Assembly (NCBI GenBank): GCA_001051155.2
Contig: JYIP02000011.1
Span: 620,001 to 684,000 of the forward strand
Length of the DNA: 64,000 nt
Origin: Chrysoporthe austroafricana
Lineage: Eukaryota; Ascomycota; Sordariomycetes; Diaporthales; Cryphonectriaceae
Reading direction: 5' to 3'
The notes under the pieces: generated by a model
Told to the model about the DNA's origin: nothing
Database searches by the model: none
What the model saw: the letters and a program-made list of their open reading frames with translations, nothing else
Made by a program: the position numbers and the translations under genes
Part shown: positions 34,623 through 45,900 of the stretch, piece after piece
How the letters are laid out: each line of letters opens with the position of its first letter
Position numbering within the stretch: position 1 is the first letter of the stretch

Positions 34623-35208
34623 ATGGACAACATGGGTGTTCATGTAACTTACATGGGGTACATTAGCAGCCTCGACGATGCTCACTTCCTTCTGGATGCC
34701 TGTATTGAAACCTTCTTGCCCCAGTTGCTGCGACGGCTGCGAAAAAAAAGAGCAGAAATTTCTTATCAACAGCGGAAATATTTTTATCTACAATGAAAAT
34801 GTTTCGAATATCAAACGCTGGATGGACGGCCGATTCTGGACCCGATATTACAAGTCAGACGGCTTTTATATACATTACGAATTAAGTAATAGAAAGGGAA
34901 GCAAGCCTTAGAAAGCAGGCCTGATTCGAAGAATCATCGACCTGCCTCGGAATGGCTCATACTATAGTATCTTCTCGTATTTCACCGAACATGACGTTTA
35001 AGGCGGCTTTCTGGCAACTCCACCTTCATACTTTAATGCAGGAAACTTGGACATTCACGTCTGCACCTTTCTAGACGACGACTGGACGCAGTCTTTGCAA
35101 CCGCTGCCGTCTTCCTCGCGCTTTCTAAGAACAATGAGCGACACAGACCTCAGCCTTGTACTGAGGGACGTAACGTCAACCGAGGAGGCTGTACTTATTA
35201 ATGACTAA
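34623..35208 (+). pseudogene. Gti1/Pac2 (WOPR) family transcription-factor pseudogene
   Basis: It starts MDNMGVHVTYMGYISSLDDA, then ETFLPQLLRRLRKKR. After an A8 run near 34742-34749 the frame shifts and continues FLINSGNIFIYNENVSNIKR and WMDGRFWTRYY, the WOPRa signature (family pattern: SGxVFVWxExxxxIKRWTDG). Then come AGLIRRIIDLPRNGSYYSIF and SYFTEHDV, the WOPRb side. Disruptions: one frameshift, TAG at 34909 and TAA at 34999, then a terminal stop at 35206. Intact members (Ryp1/Sge1/Gti1) are nuclear regulators of morphology and virulence genes. A solo LTR lies 160 bp downstream. Confidence 0.75.
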
Positions 35209-35371
35209 GGTCAATACTACAAAATGCTGCATTTCAGTTTGTCTTTCTCACGTAATCATACAAGGCCTACCGTCATATAGCCAATTACTCAGTATCTTCA
35301 ATTTTTTAAATCCTTTACAAAATAATGTATCTATGCACGCTAATCAAGCATGTTCTCGAGATATATCAACC

Positions 35372-35840
35372 TGTTATGAACCAACGAACGGTTCAGGTCA
35401 CAAGAGCAGGCCAGATCTGTAGATCCAGAGACAACGTGGCCCGGATCCAACATCCGAGGCAAGGAACCCTCTTATGTAAGAATGCTAGGCATTCGGGATT
35501 ACGTAAGCAAAGGGTTAGGGTTAGAATGGATCAGAAGAGATCATAAATACAATTATGATCTCTTACGCTCAATAATGATCCAGGACTGAAGAGCTGGATA
35601 TATAAGATTGGAACTTCCCTACTGTCAGTTAGATTTCATAGTTGCTCTTCAGTCGTCAATCTAAGTACTTCTCTAAGTGTCATTCTCAGAGCAGTATCCA
35701 ACACGGATAGTGAACACTCAGCGACATCAAACACCTTAAAGCTGTATTTCCGTATACAGGCAGATTGTACTACATACCGCCCTTGCCTAGCATAAACCTT
35801 TGACGTACCAGGTACTTACGCTACTTGGGGGTTCATTACA
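35372..35840 (+). repeat. solo LTR of the Copia-like family with CAACC duplication (A5)
   Basis: 469 bp, from TGTTATGAACCAACGAACGG to GTTCATTACA, flanked by CAACC on both sides (35367-35371 and 35841-35845). It contains AGGGTTAGGGTTAG (35508-35523 area), the promoter-like GGATATATAAGATTGGA and the conserved TTGCTCTTCAGTCGTCAATC. No internal retrotransposon sequence flanks it. Confidence 0.85.
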
Positions 35841-36059
35841 CAACCATTACGCCTATATTGTCAGGCATAGAGAATGTGGCTATCGCGCTCACTCTCTCAT
35901 TAAGGGTGACATCTTCCTCGAAAGTGCCTGCCTCCTGGCGGAATATAGGGCAAATCTGGAACTGCTTGAGCTTCTCGTCGTATATTATCCTTCTTGGGTG
36001 ATACTATCCTCCAGCCGAGCTAGAGGACGCGCTTACGTCTACGCTCTATTTCAGGCCAA

Positions 36060-36870
36060 TCAGATATATATACGGCACTCAAAGGCCAAGGATCTACAAA
36101 TTCCATCAGAGCGATATTAAGCTCGCTTACAGTCTGTCACTACGCAGCATACACTCTTCAGAAGGTCAAAAAGAGCGGGGACAAAAAATGCTTTCTATGA
36201 ACTAAGAATTCGCAGAGGAACCAGTCTCTCAAGGCTACCAATCTTTGATATGCAGTGTATAGGTTCCGTTGGCTGCGGTTCTGTTATGCTGCGTGAACAA
36301 CAAATTGTAACAAAATCAGCTTCATCGTCAAGCCTGAAAATACCTATATAATTGTACCTTTTAATATATAATAAATGAGTAAAATACGTAATTATTTTAA
36401 AACAATTACTAAAATTTTGATTATTATATACTTTAGCGTTAGCATCAAAAAATACGTAAAGAACTTGCCACAACCTGGTTATATTAAGTTGGAATGCAGA
36501 TCATAACATAATCCTTTCGTCCAGAGAAAGCAAGTTATTTAGTATTTTTCCTCTTGATTATCATCGCCCTTCATCTTGTTAGGCTTCTTGTCAGGGAAGT
36601 CTATATGCGGGTGAAACACATTTGAAGAAGCATTACAGGACCGAAAAGGACGAGTAGTATAAATAGAGTAATATGCCTTGTAGGATCTCGTTGAGACAAA
36701 CAATCCAGAGCTTTCAGACAATGATCTCAAGTATTAATGTAAGCATATATCCTAACGAAATAGCACTCGAAGACCTAAAGAAACATTCCTAAACACCCAT
36801 TTCAGAAACCCTTTGGAGATTAGGCTATTGATCCTGGCTAGCCACGGAAGCCATACACCCGGATAAAGGA
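36060..36870 (+). mobile_element. two short pogo-derived fragments
   Basis: 36075-36190 (SKAKDLQIP, then TTQHTLFRRSKRAG) matches the coiled tail of the pogo element near 26430-26530. 36805-36855 reads EIRLLILASHGSHT, matching the LLVLDSYGSHI region. Their order is reversed relative to the element, so they are separate or rearranged fragments. Confidence 0.4.
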
Positions 36871-37041
36871 GTAAAGAGCTCTTCGAAAGAAAGATAGTCT
36901 GAATATCATGACTAGTGGAGGAGGATGCAACTGGTAGGATGCGCCTTTCAGGAGGCCAGATTGCTCATTTTCCGAACTCGGCCATTGGTTCTTTCGCATC
37001 CTTCAGCTTGCTCTGATTCCCAAGAAGTAGCGCTCTTCGCT

Positions 37042-37686
37042 TTATAAACTACTTTCCCTCGCCTCCTCCGGAGGCCGGTCTAGACGCTCATTTGTGTGAC
37101 GCAGTAGCCATCGCACGGGCTCGAGGGCGGAGCAGAGCGCTTCAAGAGTAATCCCGAGGCTCCATCCGAGAAGGTCGAGTGTCTGGATCTCCATGCTAGT
37201 GATGTCTGCAAGGCTCAAGCAGAACGAGCAGTTACGCAAGCTCTCGTTGCAGTATCGTGCCCAGTCTCTATTACTAGACATCGCGTCGTTAAGATATTTC
37301 GATATCAGAATCAACACCGCGAGGAAGATTCGGTATGCAGTACATCGTACTCCGTAGACAGCATGCGGTGCTAGGCGAGCTTTCAGACGCGCTAGGTATA
37401 CGAGTGTGGTAGCAAGCGTAGGGGTAGGAACTTTAGCAGCGGAGACAAGCCTGTCAATGAACTCATGAAGGGAAGGCAAAGACTTGTTTTCGGGGGCAAT
37501 CGTGCTTCCGCAGTGTTGTAACGCAGTCGTGCTTGGTACGTACTTGAGGTTTGGATTACAATACAGGATCCCGATAGTAACATTTGCTATGTAGGCAATC
37601 AAGCTTCTGGGAGGAGGTCCGGAGATAAGTCCTAATAGTGTAGCGGCCCCTGGTTGCTGTTGAGCCGTGTTTAAAAGCTGTGTCAT
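37042..37686 (-). CDS. Pho80/PCL-type cyclin
   Basis: Single-exon 214-residue protein with its own ATG. The cyclin box spans about 70-180: SLHEFIDRLVSAAKVPTPTL, then YLARLKARL, then ILISKYLNDAMSSNRDWARY, and LADITSMEIQTLDLLGWSLG. The KYLND...W motif and the following helix are typical of PCL/Pho80-like cyclins, which bind a Pho85-type kinase to control phosphate response or the cell cycle. The N-terminus (1-65) is variable. The length is typical for short PCL cyclins, with no disruptions. The neighbourhood is otherwise decayed repeats, so it could be an accessory paralogue. Confidence 0.75.
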   Translation of the reverse strand: MTQLLNTAQQQPGAATLLGLISGPPPRSLIAYIANVTIGILYCNPNLKYVPSTTALQHCGSTIAPENKSLPSLHEFIDRLVSAAKVPTPTLATTLVYLARLKARLAPHAVYGVRCTAYRIFLAVLILISKYLNDAMSSNRDWARYCNESLRNCSFCLSLADITSMEIQTLDLLGWSLGITLEALCSALEPVRWLLRHTNERLDRPPEEARESSL

Positions 37687-38355
37687 TACGGCTAGAGGTC
37701 AAAGTACTTCTGGGCACGAGATGGAAGAATGCATTGATTATATACGAGGTATTCATTCGTATACGCAAAACGAGAAGGCAGAGGGCCATTTTTGGCTACT
37801 TTATACTTGCACGGTCGCAGACACGTAATTGCTTTATTCTAAGATACGTTTGCATTCCTTATAGCATATTTACCTTCATAGATGTTTACATGTCGAACAT
37901 GCAATTATGCGTCAGTTGGACTGACGCCTCACATTTAGCTGACGGCAGGTCAGCTCGCCCCTTCCTCGTAACAAGCAACATGTATAGTTGCGTTGCGGGC
38001 GCACCTTGCACAAGATGTAGGTATTTTTAGCCGCAAATGACTCTCCTTGGCCGGTTTCCCCATATGAAGTATGATTCCTTTAAATCCGGAAGTAAGGAAG
38101 ATCGAACGCTTTGACATGCATCGTTAAGCGTCATTAACGCCGCTTTGCATATCCAGAATACGATGCACGATAACCAGAAAGCTCCGTAAGTAGGCGGATA
38201 GGCCGCTAGTGAATGCATATGGCCGACAAGTCAGCCGTTATTGCTTTCATCTAGCAAACCAAGCTGTGCAATGCTCTAACAATTATATCATATAAGAAGC
38301 AATTCGTAATTGTCCTTCCTATCTTAAGTTGTCTTTTCCGAACAGAGACCTAGAT
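37687..38355. other. no gene recognised
   Basis: Cyclin promoter side and the region before the coiled-coil gene. An AACAG near 38337 could be a splice acceptor for that gene. Confidence 0.3.
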
Positions 38356-38709
38356 ATGCTTATGAATAGAGATAAGGCAAAATACCCTGATAAAAACCTT
38401 CTTGCCAAAGGAAAGCCCTTGTCACCAATGCTAATTGATTACGAGATCCGGGCTGTAGGAGGAACAACGACTGCATTTGATACGATGCCTCAAGAGATAC
38501 AAAAGAAGAAGGTGCCCATAGAAATCGAAGATCGGATCCGCGAGTTGACGATAGAGAACGCACGGCTAAGGCAAGAGATCGAGTACTACAAGACGCTCGT
38601 CAAAGAGGTGCTACACCCTCTCCTTACTCTGGTGCAATATCATGCACATGGGCTGCATTCCGCGGTACGGAAGTTCAATAGCACAATTGAACAATTTAAT
38701 GCTCGTTAG
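38356..38709 (+). CDS. small coiled-coil protein of unknown function
   Basis: 117 codons from ATG 38356; the frame is open upstream to a TTG at 38329, and an upstream exon is possible. The C-terminal two thirds are a strong heptad region (EIEDRIRELTIENARLRQEI, then YYKTLVKEVLHPLLTLVQ) and the tail is HSAVRKFNSTIEQFNAR. This leucine-zipper-like layout suggests a dimerising protein, but no basic DNA-binding region precedes it. Nothing in the context indicates a role. Confidence 0.5.
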   Translation: MLMNRDKAKYPDKNLLAKGKPLSPMLIDYEIRAVGGTTTAFDTMPQEIQKKKVPIEIEDRIRELTIENARLRQEIEYYKTLVKEVLHPLLTLVQYHAHGLHSAVRKFNSTIEQFNAR

Positions 38710-39547
38710 CAGGCAGCATATTTACTTCCACGTCCTGAAAAAGGTTGTCGTTGCAGTTTGCATACCGGAGAGCGCTTGAGGCAGCCGGAAGGCCCTGCGC
38801 TTGTGAGGATGGTGCCCGCCTAATTGCAGCTCCTTCTTCTAGTACTGAAGCGGCTTGGATAGGCAACATATGGATTCCACAGCCATCACATCGATGGTTA
38901 TTGATTTTCGCTAGACTTCTCACCAGGGCGAAAGAGATTGCATCGTCATTGGTCTGAATGCTAATAAGGGCGAGGAAAGAGGAACTACATACAGATGAAT
39001 ATATTACCTGTGACTGACTAGGGGTGCTATATGAGGGAGAGTATCTGGTTAGGGGTGCGTAGACCTAGCTAGTATTGCATGTTTCCACATTAATAATATA
39101 GTTGCTGCACGTCATAGAGCCAATTGCTCAACTGCCTCGTAGTAAACGCTGAAGTCATTCTGCAACGAACTTTCGGGACGAGCAGTTTCTCTTAATCGTG
39201 AAAGCAGGCGAGACTAAGCAGCCATATTTCGCTCTCCTGCCATTACAAAGGCCACTCGCCATTAGTTCTTCCGGCACACTACGTCGACTTCATGACTGGC
39301 CTTCGCTTTCATTTTTATTTCCTCTTTGTTTTCCCCTCTCCTTCTGTCTGTTTGTCTTTCATCATCTTTTTCTCCTTATGTCTTTTCTTTCCCTTGCCCC
39401 CCCCCTCCTCTTTTTTCTTTGCTTTTTTCTTCCTTTTCTCTCTTTGGTGTTGGTAAACTGCTCATGATGAATGTTACCAGATGATACCCTCCATTTTTTG
39501 CTCAGCCGCTCCGCATTCCAATTTAGTGAGCCCGTACGAGTACTATA
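38710..39547. other. no gene recognised; T/C-rich tract
   Basis: 39300-39450 is a long pyrimidine-rich tract (C8 run near 39396). Open frames there reflect composition only. Confidence 0.4.
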
Positions 39548-40355
39548 TCAACGTCCTTCATGTGCTTTTTCAAGAAGCGCCCGGCGAGTGATACTCGCTG
39601 TTGACCTAGCCGCCGCTTGCGGCTGTAGGAAAAGCATTCCAGAGGCGCTGACAAACATGACAACAGCACTGCCCAACGCCCATAACGACTGCGACCACAG
39701 ACAACCGTTCTCCGCACGAAAGTACGTCGATATGGCCACGATCGAGGCTAGTTCTGATGTAGAGATCCCACAGACCGCGAAAACGACAAAAAAGAGTGCT
39801 GCAAGCGCGCTGAAACACAAGTTCAAAACCTTCGCGAGGGGAAAAAAAAACATCAAGCCAAACATGATGGCAGAAATGACTGTAGTCACCACCGCGAAAC
39901 AAAGCACAACCTCTAAGGAGGCTAGTGGATTGCATGCGGATGCAGCTACTTGGTGCCGATAGTGTAATTGGCTGCGAATATTTGGCTCAAGACGGATGAT
40001 TCGACAGAGGCAGCGTCGCTGGCCACACTCGTGACAGCATCTGTCACCTGGCTAGCGGCCGCGCCGACGACGCTCGTGGCCTTTGAGTCGAGGGTCGAAT
40101 CGATTCCTCCTAAGTCAGTAGCCTGGGTAACGAAGCTTTGCACCGACCCTAAAAGGTCGCGGCGGGCATTTGCTGCTTTGAGCTGTGGATGTCAGCGTGT
40201 CCTGTAGAAGGAGGTCATGATGATCTTACAGAGAGAACGACCAGCCCATCCTTTTCGTTTTCTTTGTGCGTTAGCATCCTATAGGAGAAATACAGAAGCG
40301 TAATTACAGAAGCAATGTGCAAAAGTGATAGAAAAAGAGTGAGTTTAGAAAGCAT
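39548..40355 (-). pseudogene. SUR7/PalI-like tetraspan membrane protein, frameshifted
   Basis: Exon 1 is 40355-40230 (MLSKLTLFLSLLHIASVITL, first membrane helix). The intron is 40229-40183 (GTAAGA, GCTGAC, CACAG). Exon 2 continues LKAANARRDLLGSVQSFVTQ and an Ala/Ser/Val-rich extracellular loop ending NYTIGTK. There a one-base frame change occurs at about 39946-39950. After it the frame resumes NPLASLEVVLCFAVVTTVIS with three more helices (to MFVSASGMLFL) and ends at 39548. Four helices with one large loop fit the SUR7/PalI cortical family. With the frameshift the product would stop after the loop. A sequencing or assembly error is possible, because everything else is intact. Confidence 0.65.
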
Positions 40356-42959
40356 GGCGTCTTATATATGTAAGCGGGAACACTCCTTCTACGGTCTATC
40401 CAGTGGTACTTATATTCTATAGCTGAGGGTCCATTAATGGCCTACCAATTCCCCTTGCAGCGTACCTAGTCCGTTTCGGAAGCCATTTCTGCGTAAGGTA
40501 CCTTTTCCTTCTAAAAAAGTATACAGTGGGAGACTCAAAAATTCACTTGACATTGTAGAGCACCTGTTCGGTTCCCTTGTGAACAAGGAATTGAAAGAGC
40601 TGCAAAGGATTTCTTGTTCATCCTGGAGAACTATGTGATAACCTTGCCGCGAGCAGCTTTTCAAATAAGGAACTTGTGAGTATGGGCAGGGAGCTTTGCA
40701 TTTGCTGTTATATCTTGACGATATGTCATGAGGCCGGTGGTAAGGTGTTCCACAATACCAGCAGTCAGCTGCTTTTGAAGCTTAAAAGGCTAGCAGCCCA
40801 AGTCTTATATCCGCATTGCTTCGTTGTTGACCGGGTTGTCAACCAGTATGTTCGACAGCCCTCCATTCTAACGAGAACCAACAATCCCTTCTCAGCCTAT
40901 CCCATTCACATCTTGTCGATATCTCGTCTCTGCTTGATTAGTTGAACATTCACGTTGTGGGTTTCACAAAGTTATACCAATATGTGGTATCGACTTCGAC
41001 GCATATCGGCAGCGCTTTCCGTCCTATATCTATGGTGCACGGGCGCACAGCTTCCCTTGATTCCAACCTGCCAATGCATATCACTGCTATTGCCAAGAAA
41101 TAGCGGTTTCAAATTACATCATTCGTTTGCATATATAGGAAGACTATCGGGAACTGAGGGTAGATGCACAGGACTTTGTCTGTGTAAAGCAACGGTTACC
41201 TTGATTAAAATTATTAGAAATTACTAGTACTGCTTCACTTCCTTATGCCTTCAGGACCTGCCTGATTGTCTAATTAAAAATAATTTTATCCTGGCTGACA
41301 CGGACGTAGACTTTCAAATAGTTTCGAAAGCGATTCCCTGCATCCGTACTACACTTTCATGTAGTGAATGGTTTTGGAGGCTGGGCTTGGCTTATATGCA
41401 TCACTAGAATGCAATGATAGTAACAGGGAAAGCGGCGACCACATGAGTTACTGCGCGAAGAGGACGTTTCTTGCATCTAATCCGTTAGGATATTCAGATT
41501 ACATTACTGGCATTTTATGCAAAGAAATATGTCCTTTCGTGAATCGAAAGCTTAGACCCGCCCCAAACCCCGTCAACCTTACGGAGGAGACGGAAGGCTA
41601 CCCTCGTCTAATACGACTGCACTGCGATTGCGAATGGGGCCGTGGCCCGCTGACCCTCCCGTCCTAGCCGGCTGAGTACGACTTTCTGCCCTGTCAAATA
41701 GTTCAGAAGAGAGAAAGTCGGCCGGCATTTTCGTTATAGGAAGGGGGTATAGCTTGTCCTGGTCATTGTCGGCAGGCGTATATTACCCAGAGGCTGATTG
41801 GATTACGCACGAGGTCATTCTTCGATAGTGGCTACCAAGGGGCATTCACAGACGTATATATATTGTGCTAGTAGTGTCGCCTCATGACGAGATACACGTC
41901 AGTATCATACCGCAGACTTATGTAGGTACATCGGCGCATAATTCTCTTCATGGTCTTGTCAAAGTTCTCGCTCGTTCTGTCTCGCTTCTTTGGTGGGTCC
42001 TCGTGCGCCATCTTCATGATAGCTAGTGCTGGTATGTAAAGACCCCGGAGGACTTCCATATCCCGTCCAAGGCAGATATACTGACCGAGAGCGGCATGTT
42101 GCGCGGTACCGGATCATGACATACAAGTACAGATATATACGCCGCTCGTTTCACGCTCAATCACTGCCAACATGCCTTCGGACTCTAAAGCTAGACTTTT
42201 ATAAAACAGCCATTTTCAGTCCGACAAGCCAGAAACGGCTCTGCAACCCGATAGATCACCTTAAGTCATTTTCAGCATAATGACTTCGTTCAAGGCGGCA
42301 CGATCCCAATATACTACGCTGGAGTTCGAACTAGGGTCAACTGGCCTTGAAAGAGAGGGGCCAGCTCGTGTTTTATTGAATCTCATAGCAGAATCAAGAA
42401 TGGCTCTATGAAAGATGAAAGTCTCCTATTGTCATATAGATTCCCTTCGTTGTTCTTGAGTCGTCAACCCAAGTTTCAGTCTGCGCAACTGTCAGGACAC
42501 AGCCCTGGTAATCATACATTGGAAAACAAACGGAGGTTCGTATTGCAGGACACGGGAAGGTAATCCTTTGAACCCCAGAGCTTACAGTACATGCTATCCT
42601 GCGGGTATGATTATTGCACCTAGTACCTCACGATTGATTATACTGTTCCATTTGGATAGAAATGCTTCCCTATTGACTGCCTGCTAATATGTTCGCTACC
42701 ATGGCTGACCATAGTCAGCTACTGATGCTTATGAAGTAGTAGCTCACTCATTCGCTGTGCACTGGCCAAGATTCGATAATGGTTGAGTTCACCGCTTTTG
42801 AAGTTGATTTACCACCGTACCGGAAACTTAGAAGGCTTAACCGTGTACTTCTCCTAACTTCGTCTTCCCCCCGAAGGTCACACACCCAAACACACTAAAA
42901 GGGAAAAACGAAAAATGGGAACAAGAGAAAAGAAAATGTAGGGACCCCGATTTTTGGCA
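40356..42959. other. no supported gene; possible LTR and MADS-like relics
   Basis: 2.6 kb of mostly AT-rich sequence. 42400-42480 shares a weak version of the LTR core (TCGTCAACCCAAGTTTCAG), possibly a very old LTR copy. A minus frame at 42059-41868 (RTSENFDKTMKRIMRRC, then YDTDVYLVMRR) vaguely resembles small fungal MADS-like proteins but is too short to call. Confidence 0.3.
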
Positions 42960-45900
42960 GATGATGCGGAAGCTAGAACATGCTCGTAACGCCAACGTCC
43001 TCCCTCGTCCTCTTTCCAGTCTCTATTCCTTTCTAGAAGGCACTACCTGTCAACTCGATCTCTCGATAAACAAGATAAAAAAGAATTCATAGACCTGTTC
43101 ATCCCTCTAGGGTTAGAAAGCCGCACCATAAGCTCAAATTGGGCAAGCCAGCCTAAGCGGATCTACGAGTGCTTGTTCAAGATCCGAGGTAGCCCCATTG
43201 CACGATCTGTCTTGAAGTAGCTTCGGATCGTCATCTGAGTGGTCCATATACGAGCGCCCCTTTTCTGTGGGGACGGAAGTACTATGTAGTTGTGCTTGGA
43301 ATAGTGTGCCACGCGGCACGGCTCGAGGGACGGCTCAGGAGCCACAAAAAGTTAGTCTCTTATCTTCAGCCCTATCCGGCTGCGGGCTTGTAATGGCGCA
43401 AAGGTGACATTTCTGAGCGTTGCTTACCCCGTATGTACTACATAATATTTCGGTCGCAACAAAGAAGTACAGTGTTCCATCTGCCAATGGAATGCATGGA
43501 TATGATCCTTTCTCAGTCCGGTCTGAGCTACAATAATAAGATTTGAGATCAGGAATATGCTAAGTAATGCTTTCAGATTATTGCGGAGCCTTGCCTTGTA
43601 TATGCCTTGGACAACTTTGATTTCGTTTGCCAACAGCTTCATAATTCTCACGCCGAGGGCGTCAAGATTAACTTTGTGATCAACTATTTAGAGGTCGAAT
43701 GTCTGTCCATAAGTGTCGCCAAAAGAGGTTTTCACAGGCTGTCGACACCGACGATTGCTTGATCCTTTGAGTGATTCCGTCCTTGGGTCCACTCAAGACG
43801 GGAAGTTCGTCCTTGCAAACGCCGGATATGGCGCTGGCAAGGACCATAACGGCAAATATACCCATTTTTCTTGGGCGCATACCACTTTCGATTAGTCACT
43901 GCGACTGTTTCCAGGTTTCCAATCCTTACCACAAAGGATTCACGAAGCCGATGTCGTTCAAATCGCGCTAGTACGGCAAATATGGTCGTTCGGTGCGTCG
44001 AAAGCACTCTCTGGGGGAACATGTGTGTCCGTGTTGAACCACCATATGCTGAAGTATAGCACGCAAGTCGCACGCTCTTTCGTTGTGGTCTTGCCACTTC
44101 GCAGCCTTGCTGGACCGAATACTCCTCGTTGCTCCCTGCCTGTGTTGTGCGCCTTCCAGCAGCGCCGACAGGCGCTGTACTATTGATTCTAACGCAAAAA
44201 GGGCGAAACTGTCGTATGTTTTTATCTGGGAAAGGCAGGTTTACCGTTTTTGGGCTCGTACTACAGACGGGGCAAGTGATCCGCTGTTTACCTGGGTCCG
44301 TCCTGCGGCATTTTCGCTACGAGGCGATCCACTAGCAGCTCCGCGCAACGGCTCGCCTCGTTTCCAGCGCCACTATGTATGGCCTACCTGCTATGCCGTG
44401 GTCCACCTGTTGCCAATACCGGGCTATTCAAGAGCCTCGATCCTTGTCGAATACCTTTTGACCTTTTGACATAAGACAATTACGAAATTGTTAGCCAATA
44501 AACTCTTGCTACTAAGCATGGAATGCTTCTTAAATGTCGATTGCATCCAGTTCTAGATTTTTTTCAGTATGATCATATTCAGAAGGTTCTTTTCTGATGT
44601 ACGGCAAGCATTTCAACCCTGATGGAAGGCCTCTGCGTAGCCTTTATAGACGCGGACGCCCGGGTGGACAGCAAATGCCCACTACCGACACAGCAGCCCC
44701 GGCTGGTACAAGCCCGAGGGCTTTATGCGTGTCGGATACCTTCAAAGCCGGGGAGGGCACGAACAACTTCCACCTTCCCTCACCAAGCTTTCAGCCAATG
44801 TCGTCTGTATTCGGCATGCAGCCCAATGCCACGGCAGGGTATGCAATTGAGCTACTCGATTTATCGGACATCATAGGAACGGCAAGCGTCCACCTTGCTA
44901 GGCCACAGTCCCCTACAAGACTGGTACGCTTCGGCCAGCCACAACATATCAGTAGTGACGAAGAAGCTACCGTGCAGTGGAGTACCCCGACCTCATGCAG
45001 ACAAAAGACGGGGCAAGGCTAATCGGCGACAGATCCGTTTACAAGAGGCTATCAGAGCTTCTTGATCAATGGCTAGATGTCACCGCGCAGGCGGCTCATT
45101 CGACCACGAGCAGAAGGTGCGATGTCCGTTTCTCCCACTTCGTAATAGCCGAGTAAGGGGGGAATTACGGTAGCTAAGTCAGCAGTAGCACAAACGAGCT
45201 GTTACTACAGCTTGTGCAGAACACAGAAGATATATCTCAGCGACTTCGCGAATACAATACAGGCGTGGCAGCCAAGTGAGTGAACTCGATCCCCCAGCAC
45301 GAATCGTTCTAATAATGAGTGTAGAATCGATACGATCCAGCGATCGTAAGTCGCCTCGCCAAGGACTCCGTCAAATTTACTAACGAATACTAGGTTTAAC
45401 GAGTTGCAGAGTAACTTAGAAAAGTGGTCTATGAAATTAGAGAATTTGTTTCAGTATACACAAAACTATAGGTTTGATGAATCGCAATGATATATTAACA
45501 AAGATATGCTTTACTATAGCCTGTAGCAGCAAAGCCGCCCGCGGCGTAAGTTCGGCTTTGCAATTTCGAGGGGTTAATTCGAAACAGCATGCTCAGCATC
45601 TTGTTCGGACGCAGGCACTAAGTTTTCCCCAAGCTAGGGCCAGCCGTTTGACAGATCCGTAGCACGTCAGACGTCTTTGCGGGCAGCAAGCAACAGGATT
45701 GGGGCAACGGTATCCCTGTACTGCCGGGTCTACCCCACAGCATTATGAAGTCCGACATCGCTTTGTTGACTGACCTGACGTGCTCCGAGGCTCCAAAAAG
45801 CCACGCATAAGATAATTACTTGAAGAACTGTCTCCGTCTGCATGGATTCCGCTGCGAATCCATTGGCAACAATAGAAGGGTAGGAATGATTTTGGCGACT

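Noticed and set aside
35500..35530. interstitial telomere marking an old chromosome end
   Set aside because: Only two TTAGGG units, located inside an LTR family that carries them in other copies.
39471..39962. 163-codon plus-strand frame
   Set aside because: Antisense of the SUR7-like gene, whose membrane helices and intron make the minus strand the coding one.
41868..42059. MADS-box-like small protein on the minus strand
   Set aside because: A short stretch resembles small fungal MADS-like proteins, but the frame is 63 codons without supporting exons.
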